Shown here: piece after piece, positions 44,977-53,437 of the stretch | How positions within the stretch are numbered: the first letter of the stretch is position 1 | How the letters are laid out: every line of letters begins with the position of its first letter | Assembly: GCF_004125265.1 (NCBI RefSeq) | Contig: NZ_RDTE01000003.1 | Span: 6,138,001 to 6,202,000 of the forward strand | Direction: 5' to 3' | Source: Streptomyces lydicus | Lineage (GTDB): Bacteria; Actinomycetota; Actinomycetes; Streptomycetales; Streptomycetaceae | Length of the DNA stretch: 64,000 nt | The notes under the pieces: generated by a model | Told to the model about the DNA's origin: nothing | What the model saw: only the letters and a program-made list of their open reading frames with translations | The model's database searches: none | Position numbers and translations under genes: made by a program

Positions 44977-46209
44977 ATGCCTTCCGCACTGCCCGATGGT
45001 GAGCCGATGCCCGAGGACGGGGCGCTGCCCGGTCATACGCCGGCGGCCGCCGCCGGCCGGCCCCTGGGCTTCTATCTGCATGTGCCGTACTGCGCGACCC
45101 GCTGCGGCTACTGCGACTTCAACACCTACACCGCGAGCGAGCTGCGCGGCTCCGGTGGCGCCCTGGCCTCCCGCGACAACTACGCCGACACCGTCGTGGA
45201 CGAGATCCGGCTGGCCCGCAAGGTGCTGGGCGACGACCCGCGCCCCGTCGAGACGGTCTTCGTCGGCGGCGGCACCCCGACCCTGCTGCCCGCGGCGGAC
45301 CTCGGCCGGATGCTGGCCGCGATCCGCGAGGAGTTCGGCCTGGCGCCGGGCGCGGAGATCACCACCGAGGCCAACCCGGAGTCCGTCGACCCCCGCTACC
45401 TCGACGGGCTGCTCGCGGGCGGCTTCAACCGGGTCTCCTTCGGCATGCAGAGCGCCCGGCAGCACGTCCTGAAGATCCTCGACCGTACGCACACCCCCGG
45501 CCGCCCCGAGGCCTGTGTCGCCGAGGCCCGCGCGGCCGGCTTCGAGCACGTCAACCTCGACCTGATCTACGGCACCCCCGGCGAGACCGACGACGACTGG
45601 CGCGCCTCCCTGGACGCCGCGGTCGGGGCCGGCCCCGACCATGTCTCCGCCTACGCCCTGATCGTCGAGGAGGGCACCCAGCTGGCCCGCCGGATCCGCC
45701 GCGGCGAGGTCCCGATGACCGACGACGACGTCCACGCCGACCGCTACCTCATCGCCGACGAACGCCTGGCCGCGGCCGGTTTCACCTGGTACGAGGTCTC
45801 CAACTGGGCCACCACCGACGCCGCCCGCTGCCGCCACAACGAGCTGTACTGGACCGGCGCGGACTGGTGGGGCGCGGGCCCCGGCGCCCACAGCCACGTC
45901 GGCGGCGTCCGCTGGTGGAACGTCAAACACCCCGGCGCCTACGCCCAGGCCCTCTCCGAAGGCCGCTCCCCGGGCGCCGGCCGCGAACTCCTGACGGACG
46001 AGGACCGCCGGGTCGAACGCATCCTCCTGGAACTGCGGCTGGCGGACGGCTGCCCCCTGGACATCCTCGCCCCGGCGGGGGCACGGGCGGCGGCCCGCGC
46101 CTTGGAAGACGGCCTGCTGGAGGCCGGTCCGTACGAGGCGGGGCGGGCCGTCCTGACCCTCCGCGGGCGGCTGCTGGCGGACGCGGTGGTGCGGGATCTG
46201 GTGGACTGA
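44977..46209 (+). CDS. hemW: HemW, radical SAM heme chaperone
   Basis: 410 aa from ATG 44977 (ATG 44968 is possible). It has the radical SAM cluster CATRCGYC (Cys 39, 43, 46; CxxxCxxC), FVGGGTPTLLP, TTEANPESVD, VSFGMQSARQHVLKILDRTH and NLDLIYGTPGE. The second SAM-binding Cys seen in true HemN is absent as is usual for HemW, which delivers heme to apoproteins. It lies in the usual lepA-hemW-hrcA neighbourhood. GACAAT 7 nt before the start may be a -10 box. Confidence 0.93.
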   Translation: MPSALPDGEPMPEDGALPGHTPAAAAGRPLGFYLHVPYCATRCGYCDFNTYTASELRGSGGALASRDNYADTVVDEIRLARKVLGDDPRPVETVFVGGGTPTLLPAADLGRMLAAIREEFGLAPGAEITTEANPESVDPRYLDGLLAGGFNRVSFGMQSARQHVLKILDRTHTPGRPEACVAEARAAGFEHVNLDLIYGTPGETDDDWRASLDAAVGAGPDHVSAYALIVEEGTQLARRIRRGEVPMTDDDVHADRYLIADERLAAAGFTWYEVSNWATTDAARCRHNELYWTGADWWGAGPGAHSHVGGVRWWNVKHPGAYAQALSEGRSPGAGRELLTDEDRRVERILLELRLADGCPLDILAPAGARAAARALEDGLLEAGPYEAGRAVLTLRGRLLADAVVRDLVD

Positions 46210-46316
46210 TCACTCGGCCGAGGGATCTCACCCCGAGACCCGGCCCACCCGGCCACCCCGTCCCTAGGCTGCAGGCAATACCCCGGCAGGCAAGGACAGT
46301 TGGGCGGTTGGCCGCA

Positions 46317-46886
46317 GTGCGCGATCAGCACATCGAGGAGTACTTCGCGGCGTTCGAGCCGCCGGAGGGGCTGCGGGCGGAGCTCCTGCGCCGGGAGATC
46401 CTGCTGACCGGCGGGACGGATATCGTCCACAACAGGATCGTCAGCGAGGTGATGGGCCAGATTCCGCGCGACCGCTGGCACAGGTTCGCGACGCTGCACG
46501 TCTCGTTTCCGGGGGAGCTCAGCAAGCCACAGCCCGATCTCGTGGTGTTGGAGCGCGGAAGAGGTGAGGGTTCCGGATGGCTCGTACCCGCCTCGGACGT
46601 CACGCTGCTGCTCGAGGTGGTTTCCCTCCGCAGCGCCGACCGCGACTATGGCCTGAAGCGCTCCATCTATGCCGCCGGGAGCGTCCCCGCGTACCTGATC
46701 ATCGACCCGTACGACGCCCGCGCCGTACTGCTGACGGAACCGGACGGCGCGGGAGAGGACGCCGACTACGAGGTGCGGCGCACCGTCCCTTTCGGTGCTT
46801 CTCTCCGCGTCGACGCCCTCGGCATCACGCTGGACACCGCCCGGTTCGGCACTCTTCCCGCCGTCACCCGCCACCGCCGGCCGTGA
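46317..46886 (+). CDS. Uma2 family protein (PD-(D/E)XK nuclease-like fold)
   Basis: 189 aa from GTG 46317 (TTG 46308 also possible). Uma2 (DUF820) proteins keep a restriction-nuclease-like fold. Visible marks: ELLRREILLTGGTD, the PQPDLVVLERG strand with Asp, LLLEVVSLRSADRDYGLKRS (E and K of the core) and AYLIIDPYDARAVLL. The family is widespread in Streptomyces and has no settled function. The 3' end overlaps the convergent DUF3097 gene by 23 bp. Confidence 0.85.
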   Translation: MRDQHIEEYFAAFEPPEGLRAELLRREILLTGGTDIVHNRIVSEVMGQIPRDRWHRFATLHVSFPGELSKPQPDLVVLERGRGEGSGWLVPASDVTLLLEVVSLRSADRDYGLKRSIYAAGSVPAYLIIDPYDARAVLLTEPDGAGEDADYEVRRTVPFGASLRVDALGITLDTARFGTLPAVTRHRRP

Positions 46887-47697
46887 CGAAGTCGATCAGC
46901 TCCTCCACCCGCCCCAGCAGCGCCGGCTCCAGGTCCTTGTAGGAGCGCACGCAGGACAGGATCCGCTGCCAGGCGGCGCCGGTGTTCTCCGGCCAGCCCA
47001 GCGCCCGGCACACCCCCGTCTTCCAGTCCTGCCCGTGCGGGACGGACGGCCAGGCCGCGATCCCGACCGAGGACGGCTTCACCGCCTCCCAGACGTCGAT
47101 GTAGGGGTGGCCCACCACCAGTGTGTGGTCCCCGGTCACCCCGGCCGCGATGCGCGACTCCTTGGAGCCGGGTACGAGATGGTCGACGAGGACGCCGAGA
47201 CGGGCGTCAGGGCCGGGGGCGAAGCCGCGGACGATCGCGGGCAGGTCGTCGATGCCCTCCAGGTACTCCACGACCACGCCCTCGATGCGCAGGTCGTCGC
47301 CCCACACCCGCTCCACCAGCTCGGCGTCGTGCCGGCCCTCCACATAGATGCGCCCGGCGCGGGCGACCCGTGCGCGGGCGCCGGGGACGGCGAGCGAGCC
47401 GGAGGCCGTACGGGCCGGAGTGCTCGGCGCCGGGCGGCCCTGGGGGCGTACGAGGGTGACGACCTTGCCCTCCAGGAGGAAGCCGCGCGGGGTCATCGGA
47501 AAGACCCGGTGCTTGCCGAAGCGGTCCTCCAGGGTGACCGTCGGGCCCTCGGCCGTCTTCTCGCAGCGGATCACGGCGCCGCAGAAGCCCGAGGTGACCT
47601 CCTCGACCACCAGATCGGGCTCGGCCGGCACCTCGGGCGCGGGCCGCTGCTTTTTCCAGGGCGGGGTGAGGTCGGGGCTGTAGCGCCTGTTCTGCAT
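46864..47697 (-). CDS. DUF3097 family protein
   Basis: 277 aa from ATG 47697. It matches an actinobacterial family of unknown function. Conserved parts: MQNRRYSPDLTPPWKK at the start, GRIYVEGRHDAELVERVWG (TOPRIM-like, acidic), VVEYLEGIDDLPAIV, GVLVDHLVPGSKESRIA and VVGHPYIDVWEAV. The TOPRIM-like pattern (E then DxD-like acids) suggests nucleic-acid or nucleotide handling; that is inference. The region encoding its first 13 residues is duplicated 120 bp upstream. It overlaps the Uma2 gene at its 3' end. Confidence 0.88.
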   Translation of the reverse strand: MQNRRYSPDLTPPWKKQRPAPEVPAEPDLVVEEVTSGFCGAVIRCEKTAEGPTVTLEDRFGKHRVFPMTPRGFLLEGKVVTLVRPQGRPAPSTPARTASGSLAVPGARARVARAGRIYVEGRHDAELVERVWGDDLRIEGVVVEYLEGIDDLPAIVRGFAPGPDARLGVLVDHLVPGSKESRIAAGVTGDHTLVVGHPYIDVWEAVKPSSVGIAAWPSVPHGQDWKTGVCRALGWPENTGAAWQRILSCVRSYKDLEPALLGRVEELIDFVTAGGGG

Positions 47698-47832
47698 CGG
47701 GTGGGGCCTGTTTCTCTGCGGGTGGGTGTCGGTGTTCCGGCTGGGGGTCCGGGGGTCGTCCCCCGGGGGATGCAGTCAGGGCGGGGTGAGGTCGGGGCTG
47801 TAGTGCCTGTTCTGCATCGGGTGGGGCCTGTT
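47657..47832 (-). repeat. 56-bp direct repeat spanning the DUF3097 start
   Basis: 47657-47712 and 47777-47832 are identical except for one base, with a 120-bp offset. The inner copy contains the true start and first 13 codons of the DUF3097 gene. The outer copy encodes MQNRHYSPDLTPP and then stops at TGA, making a 13-codon mini-ORF upstream. Confidence 0.85.
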
Positions 47833-47867
47833 CCGTGGGGAGGGCGTGCGGTGGGGCAGGAGCGGGG

Positions 47868-48602
47868 TCAAGCAGGCGCGACGCCGTAGCGGGCCGCCAG
47901 GGCGTCGCGCTGGGCACGGACGAAGCGGGCGTCCACCACGGCGCCATGGCCGGGAACGTACCGCGCGTCCTCGCCGCCGAGGGCCAGCAGCCGGTCCAGC
48001 GCGCCGGGCCACTGCCGGGGCAGGGCGTCGGGGCCCGCCTGGGGCTCGCCGGACTCCTCCACCAGGTCACCGCAGAAGACGATCTCCGGTTCGCCGCCCC
48101 CGCCCGGTACCAGGACGGCCAGATCGTGGGCGGTGTGCCCGGGGCCGACATTGGCGAGCAGCACCTGCCGGTCGCCCAGTTCGACGGTCAGCTGGCCGTG
48201 CACATGGTGGTGCGGGGCGACGAGCAGATCGGCGGCCTCCGCGGCGGCCTCCGGCGCGACACCGTGCCGCGTCGCGTCGTGCCGCAGCCCGTCCTGGTCG
48301 CGGCGCAGCAGCTCGCCCAGTCCTGCCGCCCCGAACACCTCGACGCCCGCGAAGGCGGCCGTGCCCAGCACATGATCGAAGTGGGGGTGGGTGAGCGCGA
48401 CATGCGTCACTTCCCGGCCCAGCACCCCGCGGATCGTCCGGCGCAGCTCCGCACCGTCGCGCAGGGTCGCGCCGGTGTCGACGATCATGACCCCGGCGCT
48501 CCCCGCGATCACCCCGATCGTCTCGTCCCAGCCCGGCATCCGGCGCCTGGCGACACCGTCACCGAGTCGTTCCCAACCGGCCTCTTCCCAAGAAGTGCGC
48601 AT
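47868..48602 (-). CDS. MBL-fold metallo-hydrolase
   Basis: 244 aa from ATG 48602. The metallo-beta-lactamase motifs are present: THPHFDHVLG (HxHxDH), GPGHTAHD (third His), FCGDLVEE (bridging Asp) and VPGHGAVVD. It is closest to glyoxalase-II-like or lactonase-like hydrolases, but the substrate is not predictable. Cytoplasmic; no signal peptide. It is divergent from hrcA and is followed by the DUF3097 gene on the same strand. Confidence 0.9.
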   Translation of the reverse strand: MRTSWEEAGWERLGDGVARRRMPGWDETIGVIAGSAGVMIVDTGATLRDGAELRRTIRGVLGREVTHVALTHPHFDHVLGTAAFAGVEVFGAAGLGELLRRDQDGLRHDATRHGVAPEAAAEAADLLVAPHHHVHGQLTVELGDRQVLLANVGPGHTAHDLAVLVPGGGGEPEIVFCGDLVEESGEPQAGPDALPRQWPGALDRLLALGGEDARYVPGHGAVVDARFVRAQRDALAARYGVAPA

Positions 48603-48728
48603 ACCGAGACGCTAGCGCCATCGCGATAGCGTTGCCCGACAGATCGGCCGATCACGGTCATCGGGCGGGTGCTCCGCGCGCCCGCCCTTGCCGTGCCCGT
48701 GCTACCCGGCCGTACACTGGCTCAAGGT

Positions 48729-48755
48729 CTGGCACTCGGCCCGTGTGAGTGCCAG
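48729..48755 (+). promoter_or_regulatory. CIRCE element upstream of hrcA
   Basis: CTGGCACTC (48729-48737), a 9-bp spacer and GAGTGCCAG (48747-48755) form the perfect inverted repeat expected of the HrcA operator. It lies 41 bp before the hrcA start, so hrcA-dnaJ should be autoregulated and heat-inducible. Confidence 0.9.
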
Positions 48756-48796
48756 GGAAAACGAAGCGGCGGACGGCCGGACTGGAGGTGCGCGGG

Positions 48797-49813
48797 ATGC
48801 TCAGTGAACGCAGGCTGGAGGTGCTGCGCGCCATCGTCCAGGACTACGTCGGGACGGAGGAGCCGGTCGGCTCCAAGGCGCTCACCGAACGCCACCGGCT
48901 CGGGGTCTCCCCGGCCACCGTCCGCAACGACATGGCGGCCCTGGAGGACGAGGGGTTCATCGCCCAGCCGCACACCAGCGCCGGGCGGATCCCGACCGAC
49001 AAGGGCTACCGCCTGTTCGTCGACAAGCTGGCCGGCGTCAAGCCGCTGTCCAGCCCGGAACGGCGGGCGATCCAGAATTTCCTGGACGGCGCCGTCGACC
49101 TCGACGACGTGGTGGGCCGCACGGTCCGGCTGCTGGCGCAGCTGACCCGGCAGGTCGCCGTCGTGCAGTACCCGTCCCTGACCCGGTCCACGGTCCGGCA
49201 CGTCGAGCTGCTGGCCCTGGCCCCGGCCCGGCTGATGCTCGTACTGATCACGGACACCGGCCGGGTCGAGCAGCGGCTCATCGACTGCCAGGCGCCGTTC
49301 GGCGAAGCCTCCCTGGCGGATCTGCGGGCCCGGCTCAACAGCAGGGTCGTCGGCCGCCGGTTCGCGGATGTGCCGCAGTTGGTGCAGGATCTCCCGGAGT
49401 CCTTCGAGCAGGACGACCGCGGTACGGTCTCGACAGTGCTGTCGGTGTTGCTGGAAACTCTGGTGGAAGAGACCGAAGAGCGGCTGATGATCGGCGGCAC
49501 CGCCAATCTCACGCGCTTCGGGCACGATTTCCCCCTGACCATCCGGCCGGTGCTGGAGGCCCTTGAGGAGCATGTGGTGATGCTCAAGCTGCTCGGGGAG
49601 GCCAAGGACTCGGGCATGACCGTACGCATCGGGCATGAGAATGCCCATGAAGGCCTGGCGTCCACATCGGTCGTCACGGTCGGCTACGGTTCGGGCGACG
49701 AGGCAGTCGCCAAACTCGGCGTGGTCGGACCGACCCGCATGGACTACCCCGGAACGATGGGAGCGGTACGCGCAGTGGCACGTTACGTCGGACAAATCCT
49801 CGCGGAGTCGTAA
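48797..49813 (+). CDS. hrcA: Heat-inducible transcription repressor HrcA
   Basis: 338 aa from ATG 48797 (GGAGG 8 nt upstream). It represses heat-shock genes by binding CIRCE, with GroEL as modulator. The N-terminal winged helix is plain: LSERRLEVLRAIVQDYVGTE, GSKALTERHRLGVSPATVRNDMAALEDEG and SAGRIPTDKGYR. The GAF-like ligand domain and the insert follow. A CIRCE sits in its own promoter. The stop TAA is directly followed by the dnaJ GTG, so the two form an operon. Confidence 0.97.
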   Translation: MLSERRLEVLRAIVQDYVGTEEPVGSKALTERHRLGVSPATVRNDMAALEDEGFIAQPHTSAGRIPTDKGYRLFVDKLAGVKPLSSPERRAIQNFLDGAVDLDDVVGRTVRLLAQLTRQVAVVQYPSLTRSTVRHVELLALAPARLMLVLITDTGRVEQRLIDCQAPFGEASLADLRARLNSRVVGRRFADVPQLVQDLPESFEQDDRGTVSTVLSVLLETLVEETEERLMIGGTANLTRFGHDFPLTIRPVLEALEEHVVMLKLLGEAKDSGMTVRIGHENAHEGLASTSVVTVGYGSGDEAVAKLGVVGPTRMDYPGTMGAVRAVARYVGQILAES

Positions 49814-50950
49814 GTGGCCACGGATTACTACTCGGTCCTCGGCATCGGCCGCGACGCCTCGCAGGACCAGATCAAGAAGGCCTTCCGCCGGCTGGCGCGC
49901 GAGCTGCACCCGGACGTGAACCCGGATCCGAAGACCCAGGAGCGGTTCAAGGAGATCAACGCCGCTTACGAGGTGCTGTCGGACCCGCAGAAGAAGCAGG
50001 TCTACGACCTCGGCGGGGACCCCCTCTCGCAGGCCGGCGGCGGCCAGGGCGCGGGCGGTTTCGGTGCCGGCTTCGGCAACTTCTCCGACATCATGGACGC
50101 CTTCTTCGGCACCGCGTCGCAGCGCGGACCGCGCTCGCGCACCCGCCGTGGCCAGGACGCCATGATCCGGCTCGACATCGAGCTGAACGAAGCAGCCTTC
50201 GGCACCACCAAGGACATCCAGGTCGACACCGCCGTCGTCTGTACGACCTGCAGCGGTGAGGGCGCGGCCCCCGGCACCTCGGCGCAGACCTGCGACATGT
50301 GCCGCGGCCGCGGTGAGGTCTCCCAGGTCACCCGGTCCTTCCTCGGCCAGGTCATGACGTCCAGGCCGTGCCCGCAGTGCCAGGGCTTCGGCACGGTCGT
50401 GCCGACACCGTGCCACGAGTGCGCCGGCGACGGCCGGATCCGCTCGCGCCGCACACTCACCGTCAAGATCCCGGCCGGTGTCGACAACGGCACCCGCATC
50501 CAGCTCGCGGGCGAGGGCGAGGTCGGTCCCGGCGGCGGCCCCGCCGGTGATCTCTACGTGGAGATCCACGAGGTCGCGCACCCGGTCTTCCAGCGCCGTG
50601 GCGACGACCTGCACTGTACGGTCACCATCCCGATGACGGCGGCGGCGCTGGGCACGAAGTGCCCGCTGGAGACGCTGGACGGGGTGGAGGAGATCGACGT
50701 CCGACCCGGTACCCAGTCCGGGCAGTCGATCCCGCTGCACCAGCGCGGTGTGACCCACCTGCGCGGCGGCGGCCGGGGCGACCTCATCGTCCACGTCGAG
50801 GTGATGACGCCGTCCAAGCTCGACGCCGACCAGGAGGACCTGCTGCGGCGGCTGGCCAAGCTGCGCGGGGAGGAGCGGCCCACGGGGCAGTTCCAGCCGG
50901 GGCAGCAGGGTCTCTTCTCGCGTCTGAAGGATGCGTTCAACGGGCGATAG
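49814..50950 (+). CDS. dnaJ: Chaperone DnaJ
   Basis: 378 aa from GTG 49814, with no gap after hrcA. J domain (YYSVLGIGRDASQDQIKKAFR, HPD in ELHPDVNPD), Gly-rich linker, zinc domain with four CxxCxGxG-type motifs (CTTCSGEG, CDMCRGRG, CPQCQGFG, CHECAGDG) and the substrate-binding C-terminal domain. It stimulates DnaK ATPase. This is the HrcA-linked second DnaJ of actinomycetes rather than the dnaK-operon copy. CIRCE-controlled. Confidence 0.97.
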   Translation: MATDYYSVLGIGRDASQDQIKKAFRRLARELHPDVNPDPKTQERFKEINAAYEVLSDPQKKQVYDLGGDPLSQAGGGQGAGGFGAGFGNFSDIMDAFFGTASQRGPRSRTRRGQDAMIRLDIELNEAAFGTTKDIQVDTAVVCTTCSGEGAAPGTSAQTCDMCRGRGEVSQVTRSFLGQVMTSRPCPQCQGFGTVVPTPCHECAGDGRIRSRRTLTVKIPAGVDNGTRIQLAGEGEVGPGGGPAGDLYVEIHEVAHPVFQRRGDDLHCTVTIPMTAAALGTKCPLETLDGVEEIDVRPGTQSGQSIPLHQRGVTHLRGGGRGDLIVHVEVMTPSKLDADQEDLLRRLAKLRGEERPTGQFQPGQQGLFSRLKDAFNGR

Positions 50951-51046
50951 CCCCAGGTGAGCCGGGGGTCGCAGCCGTTTCGGCCGGCGGCACGGCGGCC
51001 TCCGCCCCGGTTCGGACCGGCGCGGTGGGCGTGACACGATGTGCTC

Positions 51047-52135
51047 ATGCCCACCGCACTGACCGATCTCTGCCGCCATCCGATCGTGCAGGCCCCGATG
51101 GCGGGAGGCGGCTCCGGACCCGAGCTGGCCGCCGCCGTCTGCGGCGCCGGCGGTCTCGGCTTCCTCGCCGCCGGCTACAAGACCGCCGACGGCATGTACC
51201 AGGAGATCAAACAGCTGCGGTCGCTGACCGACCGGCCCTTCGGCGTCAACCTCTTCATGCCGCAGCCCTCGCTGGCCGACGGCTCCGTCGTGGAGGTCTA
51301 CCGCGAACAACTCGCGGGCGAGGCCACCTGGTACGAGACCGAGCTCGGTGACACCGACGGGCCCATCGACGACGGCTACGAGGCCAAGCTCGCGATCCTG
51401 CGGGACGACCCGGTGCCGGTGGTGTCCTTCACCTTCGGCTGCCCCTCGCGCGCCGTCCTCGACTCGTTCGCCGCGGTCGGCACGTACACGGTCGTCACGG
51501 TCACCACCGCCGCCGAGGCGCAGGCCGCCCAGTGGTCGGGTGCCGACGCGGTGTGTGTGCAGGGCGTGGAGGCCGGCGGCCACCAGGGCACTCACCGGGA
51601 CGATCCGCATGCGGACGGGACCGGCTCCGGGCTGGGGCTGCTGGCGCTGCTCGGCCAGGTCAGGGAGGCCGTGCAGATCCCGGTGATCGCCGCGGGCGGG
51701 CTGATGCGCGGGGCGCAGATCGCGGCGGTGCTGGCCGCCGGGGCGAGCATGGCGCAGCTGGGCACCGCCTTCCTCGCCACCCCCGAATCGGGTGCCAACC
51801 CGCTGCACAAGCAGGCGCTGACCAACCCGCTGTTCACACACACGGAGCTGACCCGGGCGTTCTCCGGGCGGCCCGCCCGCGGGCTGGTCAACCGCTTCCT
51901 GCGTGAGCACGGCCCGTACGCCCCGGCCGCCTACCCCGCCGTCCACTACCTCACCTCCACGGTGCGCAAGGCCGCGGCCAAGGCGGGCGACGCGCAGGGC
52001 ATGAACCTGTGGGCGGGGCAGGGGCACCGGCTGGCGCGGGAGCTGCCCGCCGCGCGGCTCGTGGACGTACTGGCGGTCGAACTGGACGCGGCGCGCGCCG
52101 CGTTGAGCCGCCCGCGCTCCGGCGGTGCCGCATGA
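51047..52135 (+). CDS. Nitronate monooxygenase (2-nitropropane dioxygenase family)
   Basis: 362 aa from ATG 51047. An FMN TIM-barrel oxidoreductase: PIVQAPMAGGGSGPELAAAVCGAGGLGFLAAGY, FGVNLFMPQ, VSFTFGCPS, GVEAGGHQGTH (phosphate/active-site loop) and PVIAAGGLMRGAQIAAVLAAGAS. It oxidises alkyl nitronates such as toxic 3-nitropropionate. The stop overlaps the rsmE start (ATGA), so the two are coupled; the pairing is common in Streptomyces but no functional link is known. Confidence 0.92.
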   Translation: MPTALTDLCRHPIVQAPMAGGGSGPELAAAVCGAGGLGFLAAGYKTADGMYQEIKQLRSLTDRPFGVNLFMPQPSLADGSVVEVYREQLAGEATWYETELGDTDGPIDDGYEAKLAILRDDPVPVVSFTFGCPSRAVLDSFAAVGTYTVVTVTTAAEAQAAQWSGADAVCVQGVEAGGHQGTHRDDPHADGTGSGLGLLALLGQVREAVQIPVIAAGGLMRGAQIAAVLAAGASMAQLGTAFLATPESGANPLHKQALTNPLFTHTELTRAFSGRPARGLVNRFLREHGPYAPAAYPAVHYLTSTVRKAAAKAGDAQGMNLWAGQGHRLARELPAARLVDVLAVELDAARAALSRPRSGGAA

Positions 52136-52875
52136 CCGCTCCGGTGTTCCTCGTCGATTCGCTCGCGGACGTACGGGCCGGCGGCACGCTGACCCTGGAC
52201 GGTCCCGAGGGCCGGCACGCGGTGTCGGTGCGCCGGCTGCGGGCCGGTGAGGAGGTCGTCCTGACGGACGGCCACGGCACCGGCGCGCACGGCACGGTCG
52301 CCGCCGTCGAGGGCAAGGACCGGCTCACCGTCGCGGTCGCCGAACTGCGCACCGAGGCGTTGCCGGAGCCCACCATCACCGTCGTCCAGGCGCTCCCCAA
52401 GGGCGACCGCGGCGAGCTGGCCGTCGAGACGATGACCGAGACCGGTGTGGACGCCATCGTGCCCTGGGCGGCGGCGCGTTGCGTCACCCAGTGGAAGGGC
52501 GAGCGGGCCGCCAAATCGCTGGGCAAATGGCGCGCCACGGCCCGTGAGGCGGGCAAGCAGTCACGTCGGCTGACCTTCCCCGAGGTCGCGGACCCGCTGA
52601 CGACCAAGCAGGTGGCCACCCTGCTCGCCGACGCCGACTTCGCCGCCGTCCTCCACGAGGAGGGCAGCTCCCCGCTCGCCACCGCCGAACTCCCCGCCGA
52701 GGGCCGGATCGTGCTCGTCGTCGGGCCGGAGGGCGGCGTCTCCCCGGAGGAACTGACCCTCTTCGCCGAGGCGGGCGCCGGGCCCTACCGCCTGGGGACG
52801 ACCGTGCTGCGCACCTCCACGGCGGGCACCGCGGCCACGGCGCTGCTGCTGGGGCGCACGGGGCGCTGGAGCTAG
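52132..52875 (+). CDS. rsmE: 16S rRNA (uracil(1498)-N(3))-methyltransferase
   Basis: 247 aa from ATG 52132. It methylates U1498 in helix 44 of 16S rRNA using SAM. It is a PUA-like N-terminal domain followed by a SPOUT knot: LPKGDRGELAVETMTETGVDAIVPW, VLHEEGSSPL, LVVGPEGGVSPEELTLF and RLGTTVLRTSTAGTAA. Length is normal. It starts inside the stop of the nitronate monooxygenase gene. Confidence 0.96.
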   Translation: MTAPVFLVDSLADVRAGGTLTLDGPEGRHAVSVRRLRAGEEVVLTDGHGTGAHGTVAAVEGKDRLTVAVAELRTEALPEPTITVVQALPKGDRGELAVETMTETGVDAIVPWAAARCVTQWKGERAAKSLGKWRATAREAGKQSRRLTFPEVADPLTTKQVATLLADADFAAVLHEEGSSPLATAELPAEGRIVLVVGPEGGVSPEELTLFAEAGAGPYRLGTTVLRTSTAGTAATALLLGRTGRWS

Positions 52876-53071
52876 GGGGTGTCTCCCCGATCGGCAGGCG
52901 CGACCCCCGGGCCGGGCCCTTCAGGGGGACGGGCGCTCCCGTGCGGTGTGCGGCCCGGCAGGCGGGGACCGCGCGGCGTGGGGTGGGGTGGGCACCCGGG
53001 TACGGCCCGCCCGGTAGCATCCGAGGCCGTGCGCACCGTGCGCAGGACGGATGACCCGGGAGGAGCCACCG

Positions 53072-53431
53072 GTGGCGGGAGAACCGCAGGCCGACTGCCT
53101 GTTCTGCAAGATCGTGGCGAAGGAGGTTCCGGCGACGATCGTCCGGGAGACCGACACCACCGTCGCGTTCCGCGACATCAACCCCCAGGCGCCCACCCAC
53201 GTCCTGGTGATCCCCAAGGTGCACTACCCGGACGCGGCGAGCCTGGCCGCCGCCAAACCGCAGATCATCGCCGACATACTGGCCGAGTCCCGCGAGGTCG
53301 CCGCCGAGGACAAGGTCGAGGACCGGGGCTACCGGGTCGTCTTCAACACCGGCGCCGGAGCGGGCCAGACCGTCTTCCACGCCCACCTGCACGTGCTCGG
53401 CGGCCGCGGCCTGCAGTGGCCCCCCGGATAA
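53072..53431 (+). CDS. HIT family nucleotide-binding protein
   Basis: 119 aa from GTG 53072, chosen because GGGAGGAG lies 7-8 nt upstream; ATG 53051 would add 7 residues. CLFCKIVAKEVPATIV at the N-terminus and the histidine triad HAHLHVLGG at the C-terminus define the Hint/PKCI branch, which hydrolyses AMP-lysine or aminoacyl-AMP-type phosphoramidates. Two N-terminal Cys (CxxC) may bind zinc. rnz starts 6 bp downstream, so they share a transcript. Confidence 0.95.
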   Translation: MAGEPQADCLFCKIVAKEVPATIVRETDTTVAFRDINPQAPTHVLVIPKVHYPDAASLAAAKPQIIADILAESREVAAEDKVEDRGYRVVFNTGAGAGQTVFHAHLHVLGGRGLQWPPG

Positions 53432-53437
53432 CGCACC

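Noticed and set aside
53015..53020. TAGCAT as a leaderless promoter box for the HIT gene
   Set aside because: The HIT start is better placed at GTG 53072 behind a full Shine-Dalgarno sequence; the nearby GTG codons are out of frame.
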